DNA from: Sphingomonadaceae bacterium | GTDB lineage: Bacteria > Pseudomonadota > Alphaproteobacteria > Sphingomonadales > Sphingomonadaceae | Direction: 5' to 3' | DNA length: 11,773 bases | Assembly (NCBI GenBank): GCA_019239785.1 | Contig: JAFAZM010000143.1 | Coordinates: 1 to 11,773 of the forward strand | Shown: positions 6,564 to 11,773 of the stretch, in pieces | How positions within the stretch are numbered: the first letter of the stretch is position 1 | Layout of the letters: each line of letters starts with the position of its first letter | Translations under genes and position numbers: made by a program | Notes under the pieces: generated by a model | The model's input: only the letters and a program-made list of their open reading frames with translations | Told to the model about the DNA's origin: nothing | The model's database searches: none

Positions 6564-6585
6564 TCCCGCCGCCGGAGCGGCGGGA
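6564..6585 (-). other. Second 3'-UTR hairpin of the OmpA-family gene
   Basis: A perfect 9-base stem, TCCCGCCGC and GCGGCGGGA, with a 4-base loop, lies between the stop codon and the terminator. No T run follows it directly. Together with the terminator it gives the transcript two tandem stable hairpins, which may protect an abundant outer-membrane mRNA from 3' decay; that role is inferred. Confidence 0.7.
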
Positions 6586-6591
6586 TCCTGC

Positions 6592-7752
6592 TTACCAGCC
6601 GGAGCCGGGGCCGTAGGTGACTTCCACGCGCCGGTTCTGCGGCTCGCGGACGCCATCGGCGGTCTCGACCATCGGACGGCTTTCGCCGAACGCCTGCGTC
6701 GTCATCACGCCGTCCGGCACGCCGTGACCGGCGAGGTAGGAACGGACGTTGTTGGCGCGACGCTGGGACAGGCCGACATTGTAGTCCGCCGGGCCCGAAC
6801 GGTCCGCGTGGCCGGCAATGACCACCTGGGCGTTACCGCAGGTCGCATAAGCCGAGGCCGCGTTGTCCAGGATCGCCGACGCCTGCGGGGTGATGTCGTC
6901 CTTATCCCAATCGAAGAACACGATATAGGGTCCGGGCGCGCACACCGGCGGAGGCGGAGGCGGAGGCGGAGGCGGCGGAGGCGGCGGAGGCGGCGGAGGC
7001 GGCGGAGGCGGAGGCGGCGGCGGCGGAGGCGGCACCGGAGCCCCGAAGTTGAAGGTGATGCCACCCAGCAAGCTGTGCGACCGGAACCGCGAGTTCGACT
7101 CGAAACCGCGATAATCGACGGTCCGAATGTTGTCGGCGTTGAAGAAGCGGTACCGCACGGTGATGTCGATATTGTCGGTGACCGCCTGGCGGACGCCGGC
7201 AACGACCTGCCACGCGAAACGCGTCTCGGAATCGTCGACGATCGCACCCTGATTCGAGAAGGCGCGGACGTTGTTGTAGTCGATGCGGGCGACACCGACA
7301 CCGCCGCCGACGAAGCCGCTGACGCCGTCGTCGTCGCCGAAATCGAGCATGCCGTTGACCATGAAGCTCAACGCGCTCGTGCGACCACCGCCGGCCGGGT
7401 CGAGCCTCGGCCCGAACGCCCCGCCGACCGGGCCGCCGCCATAACCGGGCACCCGCGTCGAGAATTCGATATCGCTCACGTTGGCGCGCTTGTAGGCGAC
7501 TTCCGCCTCGAGCCGGAAGGCACCGAGATCATAGCCGACGAACAAGGCCCCATCGAAGCCGTAGTCGTGGTTGAGAACGAGCTGCGCCCGGTTCGAGCTC
7601 GGCACCGTGGGATTCAGGCCGTAGTCAAACTGGACATCCTCGACGATCATCGCACCGAAATCGCCGCCGACATACCAGGCGCCATTGCGCGCAAATGCCG
7701 GAGTCGCGAGCACGGTGGACGACAGCGCCACAACAATGGCGAGCTTCCGCAT
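6592..7752 (-). CDS. OmpA-family outer-membrane protein with polyproline linker
   Basis: A 386-residue protein. A signal peptide ends at ATPAFA (about residue 21). Residues 24-236 are glycine- and aromatic-rich with alternating hydrophobic strands ending in ITFNF, as in OmpA-like beta barrels. A linker of 29 consecutive prolines (241-269) follows. The C-terminal OmpA peptidoglycan-binding domain spans about 275-380, with FFDWDKDDIT, GHADRSG (D317), NVGLSQRRANNV (R332) and the terminal NRRVEV. C271 and C305 could form a disulphide. The domain anchors the outer membrane to the cell wall. ATG at 7752 has GGGGAA about 5 bases upstream. The gene is monocistronic with its own terminator, as expected for an abundant envelope protein. 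Confidence 0.93.
   Translation of the reverse strand: MRKLAIVVALSSTVLATPAFARNGAWYVGGDFGAMIVEDVQFDYGLNPTVPSSNRAQLVLNHDYGFDGALFVGYDLGAFRLEAEVAYKRANVSDIEFSTRVPGYGGGPVGGAFGPRLDPAGGGRTSALSFMVNGMLDFGDDDGVSGFVGGGVGVARIDYNNVRAFSNQGAIVDDSETRFAWQVVAGVRQAVTDNIDITVRYRFFNADNIRTVDYRGFESNSRFRSHSLLGGITFNFGAPVPPPPPPPPPPPPPPPPPPPPPPPPPPPPPVCAPGPYIVFFDWDKDDITPQASAILDNAASAYATCGNAQVVIAGHADRSGPADYNVGLSQRRANNVRSYLAGHGVPDGVMTTQAFGESRPMVETADGVREPQNRRVEVTYGPGSGW
6946..7032 (-). repeat. Trinucleotide repeat coding for 29 prolines
   Basis: Twenty-nine consecutive proline codons, all CCG or CCT on the coding strand, in patterns such as CCGCCT and CCGCCGCCT. The purity of the run at DNA level makes length change by slipped-strand replication plausible. 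It is in frame, so gain or loss of units would only alter the linker length between barrel and peptidoglycan-binding domain. Confidence 0.9.
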
Positions 7753-8008
7753 AATCTTCCCCTTTCTTCTGCGTCCCGATCGGGAACGACGTGAACTCCT
7801 TACGGTAAGCGGGGTTTCCGTGCAAGCGCGGTTCGCCCCCTACCTGTTGCTGAAATGCCGCAGCGCATCCAGAAGATAAACCGCGAAAGTCAGTCCGCCC
7901 GGAAACGATATCCCGCCTCTGCGGTTGCATCGCGATCGGGGTGTCCGGCAATCAAAGCCAGGCTGTGACTTTATTGTCGCACCCGGCTGACGCGCCTCTG
8001 CCGTTCCC

Positions 8009-8028
8009 GGAACGACGATTGTCGTTCC
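8009..8028. promoter_or_regulatory. Perfect 8-base inverted repeat, possible operator or hairpin
   Basis: GGAACGAC and GTCGTTCC are separated by GATT. The half-site GGAACGAC also occurs at 7783-7790 in the leader of the OmpA-family gene. A regulator site is possible, but nothing identifies the protein. Confidence 0.3.
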
Positions 8029-8310
8029 AGTCTAAGCACTTGGCTGCGATACGGATGCGCCGCGGCCGCGGCCGGCAAAGGCGGAGAACGCAAAAAATCG
8101 TTGGGAACGCGCGCGCTTGCCCGAACGCCGGCGTGTGGCGGCGGCGTTCGGGCGGGCCGGCCCGCCGGGCCGCACGTGGCCGACGGTCGCTTCGAGGGCG
8201 AATCGCCGGCCGCCGGAACCCGGTTCCGGCTTGCCCTGTCCGGCGGACCCTCTACCCTCCTCGCCATCCTTGTCCGTTGCGTCGTCCGCTTGCGTCGAAT
8301 CCGCCAGCTC

Positions 8311-8318
8311 AAGGAGGA
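8311..8318 (+). promoter_or_regulatory. Strong ribosome-binding site of the DUF4440 gene
   Basis: AAGGAGGA lies 7 bases before the ATG at 8326. It fixes the start there, although the same frame is open 225 bases further upstream. Confidence 0.8.
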
Positions 8319-8325
8319 ACCCGCC

Positions 8326-8811
8326 ATGAAGATCCTGCTCGCCGCGGCCGCAGCCGCTTCGCTCTGCACCGCCGGCTTCGGCACAGCCGCCGCCCAGCAC
8401 CATCGCGCCGGAAGCCGGGGCGCCGCCGCCGCCATCCGCGCGCTCGAGGAAAGATGGAACCAGGATTGGGCGCACCGCGACGTCGCCCGCCTCGCCGCCC
8501 ACTATACCAATGACGCGGTGCTGATGGCGCCCGGCAGCCGCATGGTCGGCATGGCGCAGATCCGCGCCGGCATTGCCGAGATGGTCGCCGATCCGGCGCT
8601 GGCGCTCCACTTCCATGCCGAGCGGGTCGAAGTCTCGGCCGCGGGCGACCTCGCCTACACCCAGGGCACCTATACGATGCGGATGACCGACCCCCGCAGC
8701 CACCGCCCATTCGACGATCATGGCAGCTACGTCACCACCTACCGGCGCCAGGCCGACGGTTCGTGGAAGGCGGTGGACGACATCGCCTCGTCCGCGGTGA
8801 CGCCGGGCTGA
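8326..8811 (+). CDS. Secreted DUF4440/SnoaL-like (NTF2-fold) protein
   Basis: A 161-residue protein. The N-terminus MKILLAAAAAASLCTAGFGTAAA is a signal peptide with cleavage near residue 23, so the product is probably periplasmic. The rest fits the DUF4440/SgcJ type of cone-shaped alpha+beta fold: an opening helix ending RWNQDWAHRDVARLAAHYTND, the AVLMAPGSRMVGMAQIRAGI segment, then paired strands with AYTQGTYTMRM, GSYVTTYRR and GSWKAVDDIAS. The fold hosts small-ligand enzymes and binding proteins; no catalytic residues can be assigned, so the function is unknown. The start is fixed by the AAGGAGGA site. The gene stands alone; the next plus-strand gene starts 231 bases later. Confidence 0.85.
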   Translation: MKILLAAAAAASLCTAGFGTAAAQHHRAGSRGAAAAIRALEERWNQDWAHRDVARLAAHYTNDAVLMAPGSRMVGMAQIRAGIAEMVADPALALHFHAERVEVSAAGDLAYTQGTYTMRMTDPRSHRPFDDHGSYVTTYRRQADGSWKAVDDIASSAVTPG

Positions 8812-8970
8812 GCGGGATGGGTTGAGAGCGCCGCGCGCGGGCCGCTCCCGACGAGGTTTGCGGGCGCGGTCGCCAAGGGTCCGATCGGCCGCTGCCGCCG
8901 AGGCGAAAACAGGCGCGGATTCGGGCCGGCGGACGGCACGCGGCGGCTTCGCCCGGGATAACCCATATTC

Positions 8971-8994
8971 GGCAAAAAGCGCTTCCTTTTTGCC
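8971..8994. other. A/T-rich hairpin between two plus-strand genes
   Basis: GGCAAAAAG (8971-8979) and CTTTTTGCC (8986-8994) form a perfect 9-base stem with a 6-base loop. The run of T lies inside the right arm rather than after it, so it is a poor fit to a standard terminator. It may nevertheless end the DUF4440 transcript, or lie in the leader or promoter of the gene at 9043. The A/T-rich patch stands out from the very GC-rich surroundings. Confidence 0.4.
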
Positions 8995-9042
8995 CTTTAG
9001 TGGCGCATCCTCCCTGTTCTCAAGCAGTTGGGGGATTGAACC

Positions 9043-9495
9043 ATGATTTCGACTGCACTCGTGATCGTTTCCGCCGCAATGGCCCTGCAGGCGTCCGACA
9101 CCACCCGCGCCGCGCGCGAAAGCTTCACGCACTGCCTCCGGGTGTTCGTCGACGCCAGCACCCACGCCCATAAGACCCTGGCCCAGTTCAACACCGAATA
9201 TCCGCAGGCCTGCCCCGCCGAGCAGACGGCGTTCCGCCAGGCGATCATCCAGCGCGACATGGCCTCGCGCTCGACCCGCGCGAGCGCCGAGGAGTCGGCC
9301 AATCTCGAGGTCGAGGACGCACGCGCCAATTTCAACGACATCTTCCAGATGTCGCTGCCGCCGGACCAGGTCGCCCATGCCGCGCCGGCGCCGGCCACCG
9401 CCGCGCCGTCCCAGCCCACCGTCGCCGCCCAGCCCGCCGCGCAGACGACCGGCGCCGCGCAGCCCCCGGCGCAGCCCGCCGCGCAGCCGCACTGA
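9043..9495 (+). CDS. Hypothetical secreted protein with Ala/Pro/Gln-rich tail
   Basis: A 150-residue protein that I do not recognise. MISTALVIVSAAMALQA looks like a signal peptide, with cleavage near residue 13-17. The middle (about 18-110) is a charged, largely helical segment with two cysteines (C31 and C57), which could pair in the periplasm. From about residue 114 the tail consists almost wholly of Ala, Pro, Gln and Thr, resembling a flexible linker or cell-wall-spanning extension. ATG at 9043 has GGGGGA about 7 bases upstream. Its TGA overlaps a CTG that is the most upstream plausible start of the following dioxygenase-like frame, so the two genes are probably one transcript. No function is inferred. 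Confidence 0.75.
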   Translation: MISTALVIVSAAMALQASDTTRAARESFTHCLRVFVDASTHAHKTLAQFNTEYPQACPAEQTAFRQAIIQRDMASRSTRASAEESANLEVEDARANFNDIFQMSLPPDQVAHAAPAPATAAPSQPTVAAQPAAQTTGAAQPPAQPAAQPH

Positions 9496-10199
9496 GGCCA
9501 GCCGCAGCCGCAGGGGCCGTCGCCAGCGCGGCCCCGCCGCGCGCGCCGACGCTCGCCGCCGACGGCGCGCAGCTTTTCCCCGCTGCCTTCGCCGGCGCGC
9601 AGATCGCCGCGTTGGAGAAGATGCTTGCCGCCGCGCCGGACGCGCGGCCGGGCACGCGCTTCCGGCCCCTCCCCGGCCTGGCCGATGCGGTCGCGCCGGC
9701 GACGCAGCTCGCCGCTTCGGTGCTCGGCCCGGCGGGGCGCCCGGTCCGCGCCATCCCGTTCGACAAGTCGCCGAGGCGGAACTGGTCGGTCGGCTGGCAC
9801 CAGGACCGCACCATCGCCTTGCGGCGGCGGATCGACACGCCGGGCTTCGCGAGCTGGACGGTGAAAACGGGTATCGTGCACGCCGTGCCGCCGTTCGCGC
9901 TCCTCGCGCGCCTGCTCACCCTGCGCATCCATCTCGATCCGGCCGGGCCGGACAACGCGCCCCTGCTGATCCTGCGTGGCTCGCACCTGCTCGGCCGCGT
10001 CGCCGAGCCGGAGATGGAGGCCCTGGCGGCGCGCCTCGAGACCTTCGCCTGCGAGGCGTCGCGGGGCGACGTCTGGCTCTACGCCACGCCGATCCTCCAC
10101 GCCTCGGCGCGCGCGCTCGCGCCGGGGCGGCGGCGCGTGCTGCAACTGCTCTATGCCGCGGAGGCGCTGCCGAACGGGCTCGACTGGCTCGGCATCTGA
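9492..10199 (+). CDS. Phytanoyl-CoA dioxygenase (PhyH) family protein; start codon uncertain
   Basis: A Fe(II)/2-oxoglutarate-dependent oxygenase-like protein, 235 residues if read from the CTG at 9492. The iron facial triad is visible as WHQD (His and Asp, encoded about 9798-9806) and ILHAS (His about 10098-10100), followed by the 2-oxoglutarate arginine in GRRRVLQL. GSH in LILRGSHLLGR is also usual for the family. The hydroxylated substrate is unknown. The first ATG/GTG/TTG-class codon in this frame is TTG at 9612, but the frame is clearly coding before it: LAADGAQLFPAAFAGAQIAA (9552-9611) resembles a PhyH N-terminus and has C or G in nearly every third position. There is no ATG, GTG or TTG in any frame from 9496 to 9611. 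Start by CTG in a CTGA overlap, or by frameshifting from the gene before, are possible; the start given is tentative, the stop is sure. Confidence 0.75.
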   Translation: MRPAAAAGAVASAAPPRAPTLAADGAQLFPAAFAGAQIAALEKMLAAAPDARPGTRFRPLPGLADAVAPATQLAASVLGPAGRPVRAIPFDKSPRRNWSVGWHQDRTIALRRRIDTPGFASWTVKTGIVHAVPPFALLARLLTLRIHLDPAGPDNAPLLILRGSHLLGRVAEPEMEALAARLETFACEASRGDVWLYATPILHASARALAPGRRRVLQLLYAAEALPNGLDWLGI

Positions 10200-10205
10200 C
10201 GCGGT

Positions 10206-10799
10206 CTATTCCAGATCCCGGCACGGCCGATCGTGAACGCAGATGCGCGTGGTCACGTAACCGAGCAGCCTGCCGCTCAGCACGGCATCGACGACGACGA
10301 CCGCAAGGGGCGCATGGCCGTCGGCGTCGGGCTGCGGCGGCGTCCTTTGCCGCCGGCCGACGAACATGATCGCAATCGCCCGCGAGCGGAGCGAACGTCG
10401 CGGAAGGCCGAGACGCGACAGCGCCGCACGATCGTCGATGTCGAGCCAGGTCTCGAACTCGGGATTGCGGCTGCGGCTGTCGATCTCACGCCGGAGCGCC
10501 ACCGTGTCGACGCCGTCGACATAGCCGGATTCCTCGAAGCCGGTGAACCAGACCCCGTGCATCACCTCGGCCGGCAGCAGGTCGAGGCACTCGTTGAACG
10601 GCCGCATCGCCACAGACTCGATCCCATGCCAGGATTCGCGGCGCGCGCAGGGATCGGCGTCGATGCGCGCGCGCTCCGCCGCTTCCAAATTGCTGGCCGG
10701 GGGCGGTTCCGGCTCGTTCCAGTAGACCTGCCCGCAACCGGCCAGAAGCAGCGGGAGGGACAGAAGCATGCGCTTCGCCGCCGCCGGCGGCGGCGCCAC
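10206..10799 (-). CDS. Putative lipoprotein of unknown function
   Basis: A 197-residue protein if GTG at 10799 is the start. This is preferred over the ATG at 10769 because it gives a proper signal: a short n-region ending in KR, hydrophobic LLSLPLLL, and a lipobox LAGC with the lipid-carrying cysteine at residue 22. From the ATG the cysteine would be residue 12 with no positive charge, too short for a normal signal. After the anchor comes a Pro/Glu linker, then a domain I do not recognise, with VMHGVWFTGFEESGYVDG near the middle and four further cysteines that may form disulphides. It lies 23 bases after the SnoaL-like gene and probably shares its transcript. It faces the dioxygenase-like gene with 6 bases between stops. 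Confidence 0.72.
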   Translation of the reverse strand: MAPPPAAAKRMLLSLPLLLAGCGQVYWNEPEPPPASNLEAAERARIDADPCARRESWHGIESVAMRPFNECLDLLPAEVMHGVWFTGFEESGYVDGVDTVALRREIDSRSRNPEFETWLDIDDRAALSRLGLPRRSLRSRAIAIMFVGRRQRTPPQPDADGHAPLAVVVVDAVLSGRLLGYVTTRICVHDRPCRDLE

Positions 10800-10822
10800 C
10801 GTCCGGGCCTGTCCCCGCGACC

Positions 10823-11218
10823 TTATGGCTGGCGCTCCAGCAGCGCGCGGACGGCCTGGTTGTCGGCATAGACCTGCCAGAGCAGCACGCGCCTCGCATC
10901 GGTCACCGCGCGCCAGGCGGCCGGGATCCGCCAGCCGCCATTGTCGGCGGGGCGGCCGCCGCGGTGGAGCGTCGCGCCGGCCCAGCCGTGCAGCATCGCC
11001 TCCGGCTCGTCGACGAAGGTTGCTTCGATCTCGATCCGGTAATCGGGGAAGAGCCGGAGATAGGCGCCCCAGCCGGCGAGCAGCGCGTCGCGGCCCTCCA
11101 GTCGGTCGCCGAGCGCGTCGACGAAGACGGCGTTCCGGTCCATCAGATTGACGATCCGCTCGGCTTTGCCGCTGTTGATCGCGCCGACGAACGCTTCGAC
11201 GATGTCCCGCGTGCCCAT
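10823..11218 (-). CDS. SnoaL-like/NTF2-fold domain protein, cytoplasmic
   Basis: A 131-residue protein without signal peptide. Typical features of the SnoaL-like polyketide-cyclase/NTF2 group are visible: the opening helix DIVEAFVGAINSGKAERIVNLM, the strand pair NAVFVDALGDRLEGRDAL, the AYLRLFPDYRIEIEATFVDEPEAMLHGWAGAT segment, and the closing VLLWQVYADNQAVRALLE. Members bind or transform small hydrophobic ligands, but many are uncharacterised and no ligand can be named. The start ATG has GGGAGGG 9 bases upstream. It is followed by the lipoprotein gene after 23 bases and preceded by the secreted-protein gene after 79 bases, so all three may be co-transcribed. Confidence 0.85.
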   Translation of the reverse strand: MGTRDIVEAFVGAINSGKAERIVNLMDRNAVFVDALGDRLEGRDALLAGWGAYLRLFPDYRIEIEATFVDEPEAMLHGWAGATLHRGGRPADNGGWRIPAAWRAVTDARRVLLWQVYADNQAVRALLERQP

Positions 11219-11297
11219 GGCCGGCCGCCCTCCCCGCCTCCGCGTGGGATATCACGACCTCGCGCGAGCGGGAAGGACGGTCAGCCGGCCGGAGCTT

Positions 11298-11687
11298 TTA
11301 TCCGGACGGCTGCGAACCCGTCGCGGTCTGCTCCATATGATAGGTGAAGTGGGCGTAGGCCCGGCAGGAAGTGTCGGGTGAGGAGACCGCGACATTGGCC
11401 GAGAACGGGCCGGTGCCGGAGACCGTCCAGGTCGCGCGGGCGCCCTCGCTGGTGATCGTGCCCTGATCGGCGGTGAAGGCATAGGAAGGCGAGCCGCCGT
11501 TGGGGATCGAGGCGTCGACGTCGAGCTGGATCACCACGTTGCCGGTGTCGGCATCGCGCGAGACGGTCGAGACGTTGGTCTCGGCGACGACCGGCACCGC
11601 CGAAGCCTGGCACTGATCGCCATTCTCCTGCGCCGCGGCGGCGGCGCCCCAGGCCAGCATCGGTCCCAGCAGCAGAAGCTTCTTCAT
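11298..11687 (-). CDS. Hypothetical secreted protein, Ig/PKD-like in appearance
   Basis: A 129-residue protein starting MKKLLLLGPMLAWGAAAAAQ, a clear signal peptide cleaved near residue 19. The mature part has two cysteines (QCQA near its start and TSCRA near its end). It also has a run of short strands, GNVVIQLDV, SYAFTADQGTI, ATWTVSGTGPFSANVAVSS and AHFTYHM, in the order seen in Ig-like or PKD-like domains. That resemblance is by eye only and no family is recognised. The ATG at 11687 is chosen over a GTG three codons earlier because AAAGG sits 8 bases upstream and MKK is a normal signal-peptide start. It may be the first gene of a minus-strand transcript including the SnoaL-like and lipoprotein genes. 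Confidence 0.75.
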   Translation of the reverse strand: MKKLLLLGPMLAWGAAAAAQENGDQCQASAVPVVAETNVSTVSRDADTGNVVIQLDVDASIPNGGSPSYAFTADQGTITSEGARATWTVSGTGPFSANVAVSSPDTSCRAYAHFTYHMEQTATGSQPSG

Positions 11688-11730
11688 GACACGCACCTTT
11701 CGTCCAGGAGCCCGCGGCTCAGGTCGGCGG

Positions 11731-11755
11731 CGCCGGAGTCGGATGCGATCCGGCG
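11731..11755. other. Inverted repeat near the right edge
   Basis: CGCCGGA (11731-11737) and TCCGGCG (11749-11755) form a 7-base stem with an 11-base loop, upstream of the secreted-protein gene start. The 77 bases from 11697 to the window end show no gene. The hairpin could belong to a leader or to the end of a gene outside the window. Confidence 0.3.
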
Positions 11756-11773
11756 CACGCAGGGCATAGCTGG

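Larger units (their letters stand above)
7753..8325. other. Divergent intergenic region rich in short palindromes
   Basis: No convincing gene is seen here; open frames across it have the composition of shadows. It must contain the promoters of the OmpA-family gene (minus) and the DUF4440 gene (plus). Exact palindromes are TCCCGATCGGGA at 7774-7785, 22 bases before the OmpA-family start; CTTACGGTAAG at 7799-7809; GGAACGAC/GTCGTTCC around GATT at 8009-8028; an 11-base-arm hairpin 8120-8130/8142-8152; a 16-base self-complementary block at 8151-8166; and GCCGGAACC/GGTTCCGGC at 8212-8230. On the minus strand TTGCAC upstream of the OmpA-family gene could be a -35 box, but no good -10 accompanies it. 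Confidence 0.5.

Noticed and set aside
6309..6656. Minus-strand open frame of 115 residues after the OmpA-family gene
   Set aside because: It contains the terminator and the inverted repeat and overlaps the OmpA-family C-terminus; no ribosome-binding site or family pattern.
6946..7032. CRISPR-like or minisatellite array
   Set aside because: The units are 3-6 bases without spacers and form an in-frame proline linker between two recognisable protein domains.
8032..9492. Minus-strand open frame of 486 residues opposite the DUF4440 and secreted-protein genes
   Set aside because: It crosses two plus-strand genes with good ribosome-binding sites and signal peptides, and its product is Gly/Arg/Ala low complexity.
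9377..10369. Plus-strand open frame of 330 residues across the dioxygenase region
   Set aside because: It is Arg/Pro/Ala-rich and out of frame with the iron-binding and arginine motifs; kept only as a theoretical source of a frameshift.

Overview
The window is very GC-rich chromosomal DNA with strong G/C preference at third codon positions. The gene set (spinster-type MFS transporter with a long central loop, OmpA-family porin with a proline linker, UDP-glucose dehydrogenase, phytanoyl-CoA dioxygenase-like protein) and the palindromic intergenic repeats suggest an alphaproteobacterium, most likely a sphingomonad (Sphingomonas/Sphingosinicella type). This assignment is inference from gene style; no rRNA marker is present. 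It looks like ordinary, tightly packed chromosome rather than a mobile island: there is no transposase, integrase, tRNA or CRISPR array.

Left part (1-4232): a repeat-like hairpin at the edge, then thpR (RNA 2',3'-cyclic phosphodiesterase, +). Tail-to-tail with it is a minus-strand operon, in transcription order low-molecular-weight protein tyrosine phosphatase, glutathione S-transferase, fructosamine kinase, with both junctions being 4-base start/stop overlaps. The phosphatase/kinase pair is known in other bacteria as a probable repair system for proteins glycated by sugar phosphates, so the operon is a candidate deglycation unit with a GST added. Divergent from it is an MFS transporter (+).

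Middle (4233-7752): a nested palindromic repeat lies between the convergent MFS and sodC genes, and its two ends carry the TAG stop codons of both. Then, on the minus strand, ugd (UDP-glucose 6-dehydrogenase) is followed by sodC (periplasmic Cu,Zn superoxide dismutase) with an ATGA overlap. Upstream is an OmpA-family outer-membrane protein with 29 consecutive prolines, ending in tandem hairpins, the second a textbook terminator with a UUCG loop.

Right part (7753-11773): a 573-base palindrome-rich divergent intergenic region; then on the plus strand a secreted DUF4440/SnoaL-like protein, a small secreted protein with an Ala/Pro/Gln tail, and a phytanoyl-CoA dioxygenase-like gene without a usable ATG, GTG or TTG start at its apparent N-terminus. 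Facing it on the minus strand are a secreted protein with an Ig/PKD-like look, a cytoplasmic SnoaL-like protein and a lipoprotein of unknown function. The observations most worth following are the deglycation operon, the nested repeat that ends two genes, and the start of the dioxygenase gene.
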